A stretch of DNA of 64,000 bases, taken from contig NZ_LDJG01000003.1 in NCBI RefSeq assembly GCF_001431425.1, forward strand, positions 248,001 to 312,000, in the 5' to 3' direction. The position numbers and the translations under genes are program-made. Under the pieces are notes generated by a model. That model was not told the DNA's origin. It did not search any database and saw only the letters and a list, made by a program, of their open reading frames with translations. Below, one piece after another: positions 56,264 to 64,000 of the stretch; the first letter of the stretch is position 1; each line of letters begins with the position of its first letter. This DNA comes from Stenotrophomonas nitritireducens (GTDB taxonomy: Bacteria > Pseudomonadota > Gammaproteobacteria > Xanthomonadales > Xanthomonadaceae).

Positions 56264-57844
56264 ATGATCGACACGACAGTCGTAGATCTGTCGCGCCTGC
56301 AGTTCGCGCTGACAGTGATGTACCACTTCCTGTTCGTTCCCTTGACCCTGGGACTGTCCTTCATGATCGCGATCATGGAGAGCGTCTACGTGATGACCGG
56401 CAAGGACGTCTGGCGGCGGATGACGCTGTTCTGGGGCGTACTGTTCGGCATCAACTTCGCCATGGGCGTGGGCACCGGCATCGTCATGGAATTCCAGTTC
56501 GGCATGAACTGGTCGTACTACAGCCATTATGTCGGCGACATCTTCGGCGCGCCGCTGGCCATCGAAGGGCTGATGGCGTTCTTCCTCGAAGCCACCTTCA
56601 TCGGCCTGTTCTTCTTCGGCTGGACCCGCCTGAGCAAGGTGCAGCACCTGACCGTCACCTGGCTGATGGCGCTGGGCACCAACCTGTCGGCGCTGTGGAT
56701 CCTGATCGCCAACGGCTGGATGCAGCATCCGGTCGGCGCGGTGTTCAACCCTGAAACCATGCGCATGGAAGTCGTGGACTTCATGGCCGTGCTGTTCAAC
56801 CCGGTGGCGCAGGCCAAGTTCGTGCATACGGTCTCGGCCGGCTACGTGACCGGCGCGGTGTTCGTGATGTCCATCAGCGCGTTCTTCCTGCTGCGCAACC
56901 GGCACCACGACGTGGCGCGCCGTTCGTTCGCGGTGGCCGCGGCGTTCGGCCTGCTGTCCTCGCTGTCGGTGGCGGTGCTGGGCGACGAGAGCGGCTATGC
57001 CGCCAGCGAGCACCAGAAGATGAAGCTGGCCGCCATCGAGGCGATGTGGGAAACCGAACCGGCCCCGGCCGACTTCACCGCCTTCGGCATTCCCAACCAG
57101 CAGACCCACCGCAACGACTACGCGATCAAGATCCCTTACCTGATGGGCCTGATCGCCACCCGCTCGCTGGACCAGCCCATCCCCGGCATCCTGGAACTGG
57201 TCGACCACGCCGAACACCGCATCCGCGGCGGCCAGCTGGCCTATGCAGCGCTGGAACACATCCGCGCCGACCGCAACGACCGGCAGGCCCGGGAGATGTT
57301 CGACCGGCACTGGCAGGACCTGGGCCACGGCCTGCTGCTCAAGCGCTACCGCGACGACATCCTCAACGCGACGCCGGAGGAAATCTCGCGCGCGGCGATG
57401 GATACCGTGCCGACCGTGCTGCCGCTGTTCTGGACCTTCCGCGTCATGGCCGGGCTGGGCTTCTACCTGATCGCCTTCTTCGCGGTGGCGTTCTACTACT
57501 CCTGCCGCAACAACTTCGAGAACAAGCGCACCTTCCTGAAGATCGCGCTGTGGACGCTGCCGGCGCCGTGGATCGCGATCGAATGCGGCTGGTTCGTCGC
57601 CGAATACGGCCGCCAGCCGTGGGCGGTGGACGGCGTGCTGCCTACCTTCTACGCGGCCTCGGGCCTGGCGCTGCACCAGATCGTGCTGACTCTGACCGGC
57701 TTCGTCGCCCTGTACACCGTGCTGATGATCATCGAGGTCAAGCTGATGCTGAAGGCCATCGCCAAGGGGCCGGACGAGATCCTGCCCTCGCTGCAGCCGC
57801 CGGCATCCCCGCATGCCGCCGCACCGACCGCCGGCCAGGCCTGA
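56264..57844 (+). CDS. cydA: Cytochrome bd ubiquinol oxidase subunit I
   Basis: CydA carries hemes b558, b595 and d and oxidises ubiquinol, reducing oxygen to water. The 526-residue protein has about nine membrane segments. The b595 histidine is in VMYHFLFVPLTLG. The quinol loop is DYAIKIPYLMGLIATRS, and other conserved parts are MEFQFGMNWSYYSHYVGDIFG (in part) and VLGDESGY. The loop is long enough for the E. coli-like (L-type) Q loop. Confidence 0.96.
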   Translation: MIDTTVVDLSRLQFALTVMYHFLFVPLTLGLSFMIAIMESVYVMTGKDVWRRMTLFWGVLFGINFAMGVGTGIVMEFQFGMNWSYYSHYVGDIFGAPLAIEGLMAFFLEATFIGLFFFGWTRLSKVQHLTVTWLMALGTNLSALWILIANGWMQHPVGAVFNPETMRMEVVDFMAVLFNPVAQAKFVHTVSAGYVTGAVFVMSISAFFLLRNRHHDVARRSFAVAAAFGLLSSLSVAVLGDESGYAASEHQKMKLAAIEAMWETEPAPADFTAFGIPNQQTHRNDYAIKIPYLMGLIATRSLDQPIPGILELVDHAEHRIRGGQLAYAALEHIRADRNDRQAREMFDRHWQDLGHGLLLKRYRDDILNATPEEISRAAMDTVPTVLPLFWTFRVMAGLGFYLIAFFAVAFYYSCRNNFENKRTFLKIALWTLPAPWIAIECGWFVAEYGRQPWAVDGVLPTFYAASGLALHQIVLTLTGFVALYTVLMIIEVKLMLKAIAKGPDEILPSLQPPASPHAAAPTAGQA

Positions 57845-57859
57845 GGCAAGGAGACTTCC

Positions 57860-59011
57860 ATGGACTTCATTCTTCTGGACTACACCACGCTGCGCGTGAT
57901 CTGGTGGCTGTTGCTGGGCGTGCTGCTGGTCGGCTTCGCGGTGATGGACGGTTTCGACCTGGGCGTAGGCACGCTGCTGCCGTTCGTGGCGCGGACCGAC
58001 GAGGAACGCCGGCTGGTGATCAACACCGTCGGCCCGGTATGGGAAGGCAACCAGGTGTGGCTGATCCTCGGCGGCGGCGCGATCTTCGCCGCATGGCCGC
58101 CGCTGTACGCGGTGAGCTTCTCCGGCTTCTACCTGGCGATGTTCCTGATCCTGTTCGCGCTGATCCTGCGCCCGGTCGGCTTCAAGTACCGCGGCAAGCT
58201 GCCCAGCCAGCGCTGGCGCGACAACTGGGACCGCGCGCTGTTCGTCGGCGGCTTCGTGCCGGCGCTGATCATGGGCGTGGCCGTGGGCAACGTACTGCTC
58301 GGCGTGCCGTTCCACTTCGACGACAGCCAGCGCGTGTTCTATACCGGCGGCTTCTTCGGCCTGCTGACGCCGTTCGCATTGCTGGCCGGCCTGCTCAGCG
58401 TGGCGATGCTGGTCGCCCACGGCGCGGCCATGCTGGTGCTCAAGACCGACGGCCCGGTGGCCGAGCGCGCATCGCGCATGGGCAGCATCGCCGCGCTGGC
58501 CAGCTTCGCGCTGTTCGCCATCGGTGGTGCGTGGGTCGCGCTCGGTCTGCCCGGCTACGCGATCACCTCGCAGGTGGTGACCGACGGCCCCAGCAATCCG
58601 CTGCTGAAGACGGTGCAGATCACCGCGGCCGGCGGCTGGATGCACAACTACACGACCATGCCGGCGACGATCCTGGCGCCGGCGGCAGGCCTGCTCGGCG
58701 CGCTGGGCGCCGCGCTGCTGCTGCGCATGCGCCGCGGCGGGCTGGCCTTCCTCGCATCGGGTGCGTCGATCGCCGGCATCATCCTTACCGTCGGTTTCGC
58801 GCTGTTCCCGTTCCTGCTGCCCTCCTCCAGCCAGCCCGGTTCCAGCCTAACCGCCTGGGACGCGTCCTCCAGCCATCTCACGCTGTGGGTGATGCTGCTG
58901 GCCACCGCGCTGCTGCTGCCCATCGTCATCGCCTACACCGCCTGGGTGTACCGCGTGCTCAAGGGCAAAACCACGCTGGAAGAGATGGGCGGCAACCCCA
59001 ACGCCTACTGA
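57860..59011 (+). CDS. cydB: Cytochrome bd ubiquinol oxidase subunit II
   Basis: CydB supports and stabilises CydA in the bd oxidase. The 383-residue protein has eight or nine membrane segments. Family motifs are GFAVMDGFDLGVGTLLPF, GPVWEGNQVWLILGGGAIFAAWP (in part) and RPVGFKYRGK. It follows cydA by 15 bases with a GGAG site. Confidence 0.96.
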   Translation: MDFILLDYTTLRVIWWLLLGVLLVGFAVMDGFDLGVGTLLPFVARTDEERRLVINTVGPVWEGNQVWLILGGGAIFAAWPPLYAVSFSGFYLAMFLILFALILRPVGFKYRGKLPSQRWRDNWDRALFVGGFVPALIMGVAVGNVLLGVPFHFDDSQRVFYTGGFFGLLTPFALLAGLLSVAMLVAHGAAMLVLKTDGPVAERASRMGSIAALASFALFAIGGAWVALGLPGYAITSQVVTDGPSNPLLKTVQITAAGGWMHNYTTMPATILAPAAGLLGALGAALLLRMRRGGLAFLASGASIAGIILTVGFALFPFLLPSSSQPGSSLTAWDASSSHLTLWVMLLATALLLPIVIAYTAWVYRVLKGKTTLEEMGGNPNAY

Positions 59012-59052
59012 CGACGACGCATTCCCCATCACGCCCTTCAAGGAGTATTCCC

Positions 59053-59163
59053 ATGTGGTATTTCGCCTGGATTCTCGGTGTCGGCCTGGCCTCCACCGTC
59101 GCCATCCTCAACGGCATGTGGTTCGAGGCGCGCGAACAGCGCAGGGCCGAAGCCGGACGATAG
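59053..59163 (+). CDS. cydX: Cytochrome bd oxidase small subunit CydX
   Basis: CydX is a 36-residue single-pass peptide needed for stable bd oxidase. The sequence MWYFAWILGVGLA, then NGMWFEARE, is diagnostic. An AAGGAG site lies nine bases before the ATG, and the gene follows cydB by 41 bases. Confidence 0.93.
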   Translation: MWYFAWILGVGLASTVAILNGMWFEAREQRRAEAGR

Positions 59164-59222
59164 GAATCGCGTTTCCGGTATTGCAAGAATGCGTGCCGGA
59201 GAGTATCTTTCCGCCTCCTTCG

Positions 59223-59299
<77 letters not shown>

Positions 59300-59314
59300 A
59301 GGTCGAAACATCCA

Positions 59315-59347
59315 AGCCCGGCAGACGGCAACGTCCGCCGGGCTTTT
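59315..59347 (+). terminator. Terminator after the first tRNA-Pro
   Basis: AGCCCGGC and GCCGGGCT form a strong stem, followed by TTTTTCG. The tRNA is thus transcribed as a unit ending here. Confidence 0.75.
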
Positions 59348-59482
59348 TCGTGTTCCGCGTCCGCCGCCTGCCGGCAATGCCAGCCATTCCCGGCAGGATC
59401 CCGGGGCGGCCTGCGGCGATCCGGCCGCATGCGGAAAACAGTTGCGCGGCCCCGCCCTCACCGCTATCATAGGCGGCTCCTT

Positions 59483-59559
<77 letters not shown>

Positions 59560-59568
59560 GTTCGACAG

Positions 59569-59597
59569 AAGCCGGCCTTGCGCCGGCTTTTGTTTTT
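59569..59597 (+). terminator. Terminator after the second tRNA-Pro
   Basis: AAGCCGGC and GCCGGCTT form a stem with a five-base loop, followed by TTGTTTTTT. It is a strong intrinsic terminator. Confidence 0.8.
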
Positions 59598-59720
59598 TCG
59601 CCATCCGCACCGGATAACGTCCGGCCATCGGCAGGCGATGCCAGGAACCGCTCCCGGCGGTTCCTCTCGTTTCCGCGGACGACGCATCCCTCCCCGCCCT
59701 GTCCGCGCCGGAGTCATGCA

Positions 59721-60935
59721 ATGTCCAACCCCGCTTCCATGGCACCACCGGCCTCCCTGTTCAAGGGCCGCCTGCTGGCTTTCGCCGCCATCATCCTGGT
59801 CTCGGCCAACCTGCGCAGCGCGGTCACTTCGCTGACGCCGCTGCTGGACCGCCTCGGCCACCTGTTCGATTTCGGCAGCACCATGACCGGGGTGCTCGGC
59901 ATGATGCCGACCGCCGCGTTCGCCCTGCTCGGCCTGAGCACGCCGCGCCTGATCCGCTGGCTCGGGCTGGAACGCACCGCCGCGCTGACCATGCTGCTGG
60001 CTACCGCCGGCCTGCTGCTGCGCGCCAGCGCCGACAGCGTCGGCACGCTGCTGGTGGGTTCGGCGGTCGCGCTGGCCGGCATGGGCATCGGCAACGTGGT
60101 CGTGCCGCCGCTGGTAAAACGCTACTTCGCCGACCGCGTCGGCACCTTGAGCACGCTCTACATCACCGTGCTGCAGGCCGGCACGATGGTTCCGGCGCTG
60201 CTCGCGGTGCCGGTGGCCGACCTTTACGACTGGCGCATCTCGCTGGGCATGTGGTCGCTGCTGTCGCTGGCCGCGCTGCTGCCGTGGATCATGCTGGCCC
60301 GGCGCACGCCGCGGCCGCAGGGGGCGGCAGCCACAACCGTGGCCCACGCCCCCGGGCGCGTGTGGAAGACCTCGCTGGGCTGGGGCATGGCGCTGATGTT
60401 CGGCATGACCTCGCTGGGCACCTATTCGCTGTTCACCTGGCTGCCGAAGGTGATGGTCGAAGCCGGCGCCAGCGAATCCTTCGGCGGCGTCATGGTCGCG
60501 GTGTATTCGGCCATCGGCCTGCTGCCCTCGCTGCTGGTACCGGCACTGGCGGTGCGCATGCGCAATCCGTTCCCGATCGCGATGCTGGTGTTCGGCCTCA
60601 ACGCCGTCGCCTTCGCCGGCCTGCTGTGGGCGCCGATGCAGGCGCCGTGGCTATGGGCGGTGATCGCCGGCCTGGGCCCGTCGACCTTCCCGCTGGGCCT
60701 GACCCTGATCAACCTGCGTACCCGCACGCCGGCCGGTTCGGCCGCGCTGTCCGGCTTCATGCAGGGCGTGGGCTACAGCCTGGCCAGCCTCGGCCCACTG
60801 CTGTTCGGCTGGCTGCACGGCTTCAGCGGCGGCTGGGCGTGGTCGTTCGCCTTCCTGATGCTGTGCTCGCTGGTCCTGCTCGTCGCCGCCTGGTTCGCCT
60901 GCAAGCCACAGCAGCTCGAAGACCATTGGAGCTAG
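59721..60935 (+). CDS. MFS transporter, CynX/NimT family
   Basis: The 404-residue protein has twelve membrane segments. The first, [24 protein letters not shown] (in part), carries the NLR motif typical of the CynX/NimT (cyanate or nitroimidazole permease) branch. The mid-region [22 protein letters not shown] is also family-like. No cyanase gene is near, so the substrate is unknown. It is probably transcribed alone. Confidence 0.88.
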   Translation: MSNPASMAPPASLFKGRLLAFAAIILVSANLRSAVTSLTPLLDRLGHLFDFGSTMTGVLGMMPTAAFALLGLSTPRLIRWLGLERTAALTMLLATAGLLLRASADSVGTLLVGSAVALAGMGIGNVVVPPLVKRYFADRVGTLSTLYITVLQAGTMVPALLAVPVADLYDWRISLGMWSLLSLAALLPWIMLARRTPRPQGAAATTVAHAPGRVWKTSLGWGMALMFGMTSLGTYSLFTWLPKVMVEAGASESFGGVMVAVYSAIGLLPSLLVPALAVRMRNPFPIAMLVFGLNAVAFAGLLWAPMQAPWLWAVIAGLGPSTFPLGLTLINLRTRTPAGSAALSGFMQGVGYSLASLGPLLFGWLHGFSGGWAWSFAFLMLCSLVLLVAAWFACKPQQLEDHWS

Positions 60936-61015
60936 GAACCAGCGCGCATCCTTGTGCGCGATGAGGCATTACCGGGAACGCCTATCGCGCACCAAGGTGC
61001 GCTCCTGCGAGGCCA

Positions 61016-62263
61016 TTACCCCCGCACCTGCCCCTCGCCACGCACCACGAAGCGCTCCACGGTCAGCGCTTCGAGCCCCATCGGCCCGTAGGAATGCAGG
61101 CGCGTGGTGGAGATGCCGATCTCCGCGCCCAGCCCCAGTTCGCCGCCGTCGGAGAAACGCGACGAGGCGTTGACCATCACCACCGCCGAGCGCAGCGCAT
61201 GCACGAAGGCCTCGGCATGGGTCGGATCGCCGGTGGCGATGACCTCGGTGTGGTCGGAGGTATGGCGCTGGATATGGGCGATCGCCGTCTCCAGCGAATC
61301 GACCACCCGCACCGCCAGGATCAGGTCCAGGTATTCGGCGGCATAGTCGGCTTCGTCCGCGGGCACCACGCCGGCCACCAGCGCCTGCGTGGCCGCGTCG
61401 CCGCGCAGCTCGACCCCGCGCGCGCGCAGCGCGTCGGCAGCCATCGGCAGGAAGCGCGGCGCGATGTCCGCGTGCACCAGCAGGGTTTCCAGCGAATTGC
61501 AGGCGGCCGGGCGCGAGACCTTGCCATCGACCAGCAGGTCCAGCGCCAGCTGCTGGTCGGCGCTGTCGTCCACGTACAGGTGGCATACGCCCTTGTAGTG
61601 CTTGATCACCGGTACCCGTGCATGCTCGGCGACGAAACGGATCAGGCCCTCGCCGCCGCGCGGGATCGCCAGGTCGATGACATCGTTGAGCTGCAGCAGC
61701 TCCAGCATGGTCTCGCGGCGCAGGTCCTCGACCAGGGTCAGCGCGGCAGCGGGAATCCCGGCCTCGCGCAGGGCGCGCCTGAGCGCGGCGGCGATCGCGG
61801 TGTTGGAGTGGATCGCCTCCGAGCCGCCGCGCAGGATCACGCCGTTGCCGGCCTTGATGCACAGCGCCGCGGCGTCGGCGGTCACGTTCGGGCGCGCCTC
61901 GTAGATCATCGCGATCACGCCCAGCGGCACGCGCACCTTCTGCACGCGGATGCCGTTAGGACGCGCGTAGTCGCGGGTGACCTCGCCGACCGGGTCGGGC
62001 AGCGCGGCGACCTCACGCAGGGCGTCGGCCACGCCGGCCAGGCGCTGCGGGTCCAGCGCGAGGCGATCCAGCATCGCCGCGCCCACGCCCTTGTCGCGCG
62101 CGGCCAGCAGGTCGCGCGCATTGGCGGCGAGGATCGCGTCGGCATCGGCATCGAGCGCGGCCGCCATCGACACGAGCAGGTCGCGCCGTGCCGCGCTCGA
62201 GAGCCGTGCCAGCACCTGCGAGGCATCGCGGCACTGCAGGGCGAGGGTCTTGATGTCGGTCAT
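61016..62263 (-). CDS. proA: Gamma-glutamyl phosphate reductase
   Basis: ProA reduces glutamyl 5-phosphate to glutamate semialdehyde with NADPH, the second step of proline synthesis. The 415-residue protein belongs to the aldehyde dehydrogenase superfamily. The catalytic cysteine is in [15 protein letters not shown], with [14 protein letters not shown] and the C-terminal [24 protein letters not shown] (in part). The start at 62263 has a GGGAGC site. It follows proB with a small open frame between them. Confidence 0.95.
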   Translation of the reverse strand: MTDIKTLALQCRDASQVLARLSSAARRDLLVSMAAALDADADAILAANARDLLAARDKGVGAAMLDRLALDPQRLAGVADALREVAALPDPVGEVTRDYARPNGIRVQKVRVPLGVIAMIYEARPNVTADAAALCIKAGNGVILRGGSEAIHSNTAIAAALRRALREAGIPAAALTLVEDLRRETMLELLQLNDVIDLAIPRGGEGLIRFVAEHARVPVIKHYKGVCHLYVDDSADQQLALDLLVDGKVSRPAACNSLETLLVHADIAPRFLPMAADALRARGVELRGDAATQALVAGVVPADEADYAAEYLDLILAVRVVDSLETAIAHIQRHTSDHTEVIATGDPTHAEAFVHALRSAVVMVNASSRFSDGGELGLGAEIGISTTRLHSYGPMGLEALTVERFVVRGEGQVRG

Positions 62264-62355
62264 GCGTGCAGCTCCCGGAAGATGCGCAATTCGTCGTGCC
62301 TGCCCCAGTCTTCCGGCAGGAGCGGCTCCAGCCGTTCCTGCCGGCATGCGCTCAT
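62260..62355 (-). CDS. Possible 31-residue ORF between proB and proA
   Basis: An ATG overlapping the proB stop opens a frame of 31 codons ([20 protein letters not shown], ending RELHA). Its stop overlaps the proA ATG as ATGA. Coupling at both ends suggests it is translated, perhaps only to carry ribosomes into proA. A hairpin-forming inverted repeat (62313-62344) makes up a third of it, so it could instead be an inserted repeat left in frame. No family is recognised. Confidence 0.4.
   Translation of the reverse strand: MSACRQERLEPLLPEDWGRHDELRIFRELHA
62313..62344. repeat. Near-perfect inverted repeat in the proB-proA junction
   Basis: CCGGCAGGA and TCCTGCCGG form the outer stem, and CGGCT with AGCCG the inner stem, a hairpin of 32 bases. 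The core resembles the GGAGCGG/CCGCTCC repeat at 35399. Confidence 0.6.
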
Positions 62356-63503
62356 GGCAGCAGCACGAGGTCGTCGCGGTGGATCACGTTGTCGCCATAG
62401 GTGTAGCCGAGGATCGCCTCGATCTCGCGGGTATGACGCCGGCCGATGCGGCGCACGTCCAGCGCCGAGTACTGGCTGATGCCGCGCGCCACGCATTGCA
62501 TGCCGCCCTCGCCGTCCACCCGCACCTCGATCATGTCGCCGCGGCGGAACTCGCCCTCCGCGCCGGTCACGCCGCCAGGCAGCAGCGAAGCGCCCTTTTC
62601 GCGCAGGGCACGCGCGGCGCCGGCGTCGATCACGATGGCGCCCGGCTCGACCGGCGCGTGCCGCAGCCAGTATTTGCGCGCGGCGATGCGCGAGCGCCCG
62701 GCATGCAGGCGCGTGCCGCGCAGCCGGCCCTGCGCCAGCCCGCGTACCACCTCGCCGCTGCGGCCGTTGAACAGGAAGGTGTCGATGCCGGCGGCACCGG
62801 CCTTGGCCGCGGCCTGCAGCTTGGTATGCATGCCGCCGGTGCCGGCCGCGCTGCCGCTGCCGCCAGCCATCGCCAGTACCTGCGCGGTCAGCTCGACCAC
62901 TTCGTCGATCGGCCGCGCCTGCGGATCGCGGCGTGGGTCGGCGGTGTACAGCCCGTCGATGTCGGTGGCGATGAACAGCGCGTCGGCATCGACCAGCGCG
63001 GCGACGATGGCCGCCAGATTGTCGTTGTCGCCGAGCTTGAGTTCGTCGACCGAGACGGTGTCGTTCTCGTTGATCACCGGCAATGCGCCGAGCGCCAGCA
63101 GTTCGGCCAGCGTGGCGCGCGCATTGAGGTAGCGGCGGCGGTTGCGCAGGTCGTCGTGGGTGAGCAGCACCTGCGCCACCGGCCGCTCGAAGAAGCGCTG
63201 CCACAGGGCGATCAGCTGCGCCTGCCCCAGCGCGGCCAGCGCCTGCCGCGCGGCGATGGCCGCGCCGGCCTCGGCCGCCCTGGGCACGATGGCGCGACCG
63301 GCCGCGACCGCGCCGGACGATACGATCACCATTTCCCTGCCGGCCAGCAGGTTGGCCGAAACGAACTGCGCCAGGCCCAGCGCGAAACGCGGGGTCAGGC
63401 CGCCGCCATCGGCCGCCAGCAGGCTGCTGCCGACCTTGAGCACCGCGCGCCGCCACGGCGGCAGGGCCTGTTCGGCGAAAGGCGAAGGCGCGGCGTCGTT
63501 CAT
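62352..63503 (-). CDS. proB: Glutamate 5-kinase
   Basis: ProB phosphorylates glutamate, the first and usually proline-inhibited step of proline synthesis. The 383-residue protein has an amino-acid kinase domain ([39 protein letters not shown] in part, and [12 protein letters not shown]). A C-terminal PUA domain spans about residues 290-375. The order proB-proA matches other proteobacteria. Confidence 0.96.
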   Translation of the reverse strand: MNDAAPSPFAEQALPPWRRAVLKVGSSLLAADGGGLTPRFALGLAQFVSANLLAGREMVIVSSGAVAAGRAIVPRAAEAGAAIAARQALAALGQAQLIALWQRFFERPVAQVLLTHDDLRNRRRYLNARATLAELLALGALPVINENDTVSVDELKLGDNDNLAAIVAALVDADALFIATDIDGLYTADPRRDPQARPIDEVVELTAQVLAMAGGSGSAAGTGGMHTKLQAAAKAGAAGIDTFLFNGRSGEVVRGLAQGRLRGTRLHAGRSRIAARKYWLRHAPVEPGAIVIDAGAARALREKGASLLPGGVTGAEGEFRRGDMIEVRVDGEGGMQCVARGISQYSALDVRRIGRRHTREIEAILGYTYGDNVIHRDDLVLLP

Positions 63504-63507
63504 GGGC

Positions 63508-63765
63508 TCAGCGGGTGTTCCATTCGTGGACGCTCAGTTCCGAGCAGTCCTGCAGGGCCAGCGGATCGGTGGCGACGATGGCGCGCGCCTGCTCCAGGTC
63601 ATCGACATCGCGCAGCACGTAGGCGCCACCGCTGCCGTCGCTGAAGCCGCCGGTCAGGTGCAACCGCCCCTGCGCACGCAGCGCATCGAGGAAAGCCTTG
63701 TGCGGCCCGATCACACTCGCGTCGAACGTCGGTTTGCGCATGGCCATCACCAGGTACAGCTTCAC
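63508..63765 (-). CDS. YciI-like protein
   Basis: The 85-residue protein begins with GTG (MKLYLVMAMRKPTFD) after a GGAG site. It has the YciI pattern HKAFLDALRAQGRLHLTGGFSDGSGGAYVL. Then comes DDLEQARAIVATDPLAL. Function is unknown. It precedes proB by four bases on the same strand and may be the first gene of the proline unit. Confidence 0.82.
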   Translation of the reverse strand: MKLYLVMAMRKPTFDASVIGPHKAFLDALRAQGRLHLTGGFSDGSGGAYVLRDVDDLEQARAIVATDPLALQDCSELSVHEWNTR

Positions 63766-63877
63766 GTTGTTCTCCACGGCATCGAATGCGGTTGTTGATG
63801 GTGCACCGCCGCGAGGCGGATGTGGGGGATGCTTTCGTTTCCAACCGTCTGCAGCGATGGGCATCGCGGTAAAGCCC

Positions 63878-63896
63878 AGCGGGGCGTTGCCCCGCT
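63878..63896. repeat. Short hairpin repeat, copy 1
   Basis: AGCGGGGCGTTGCCCCGCT is an eight-base-pair stem with a three-base loop, followed by CTAC. The same 23 bases recur 91 bases downstream. The two copies lie beyond the start of the YciI-like gene in 235 bases with no gene. Confidence 0.65.
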
Positions 63897-63968
63897 CTAC
63901 AAGGCTATGGATCACCGCGCTTCTGTTGCGCCGGGCAATGCCCGTCGGGGACTTGCCGGTGAAGCTCC

Positions 63969-63987
63969 AGCGGGGCGTTGCCCCGCT
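63969..63987. repeat. Short hairpin repeat, copy 2
   Basis: This is the second exact copy of the 19-base hairpin (with CTAC after it), near the right edge of the window. Such hairpins are common intergenic repeats in xanthomonads. Confidence 0.65.
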
Positions 63988-64000
63988 CTACGTGCGTCAC

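Noticed and set aside
59721..60935. Cyanate detoxification locus
   Set aside because: The CynX-like transporter has no cyanase or carbonic anhydrase gene nearby, so only a generic family call is justified.

Overview
The window is GC-rich, gene-dense chromosomal DNA from a gammaproteobacterium. Its gene content points to the Lysobacteraceae/Xanthomonadaceae (Xanthomonas, Stenotrophomonas, Pseudoxanthomonas, Luteimonas and relatives). The main reasons are an Entner-Doudoroff cluster zwf-glk-pgl-edd-eda, an Oar-like TonB-dependent receptor placed with a LacI regulator and a glycan ABC importer, a MetX-type acyltransferase, and REP-like hairpins. This assignment is inferred from gene content. There is no rRNA and no prophage or CRISPR array.

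Layout. 1-3737 (minus): the succinate dehydrogenase operon sdhAF4-sdhC-sdhD-sdhA-sdhB, with the first codons of sdhE at the left edge. 3777-4637: ygfZ. 4702-5796 (minus): a lone MalK/UgpC-type sugar ABC ATPase. 6117-12014: the Entner-Doudoroff cluster. 12100-12860: a TacAT-type GNAT/DUF1778 toxin-antitoxin pair. 12965-16025: a DUF2306 membrane protein and a divergent membrane-bound winged-helix/TolB-like regulator. 16224-28295 (minus): a carbohydrate-use locus made of a LacI regulator, a TonB-dependent receptor, a GH144/glycoamylase-like lipoprotein, a solute-binding lipoprotein, two permeases and a large secreted enzyme. It probably handles beta-1,2-glucan, and the ATPase at 4702 could power it. 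28466-29034: BolA and YciI proteins. 29382-32831: scpA-scpB-rluB. 33007-33990: a Phd/zeta-like toxin-antitoxin pair. 34032-36628: a small secreted protein, then an omega-amidase and aminotransferase pair.

36799-49434 is the most striking part. The cytochrome c maturation genes ccmAB and ccmCDEFGHI are separated by a TetR regulator and a four-gene module: a decaheme c-type cytochrome (DmsE/MtrA/PioA type), an MtrB/PioB-type outer-membrane beta-barrel, a diheme cytochrome c and an azurin. This looks like a porin-cytochrome conduit for moving electrons across the outer membrane, with its periplasmic carriers, lodged inside the machinery that attaches its hemes. A promoter with an overlapping inverted repeat lies between the tetR gene and the conduit genes.

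49912-52489: metX, a periplasmic ATP-dependent DNA ligase and a small secreted protein. 52664-59163: divergent cydDC and cydABX (bd oxidase and its assembly exporter) around an FNR/Anr-like box. 59223-59559: two identical tRNA-Pro(CGG) genes. 59721-60935: a CynX/NimT-type MFS transporter. 61016-63503 (minus): proB-proA with a possible 31-codon ORF between them. 63508-63765: a YciI-like protein. The right edge carries two copies of a short hairpin repeat.
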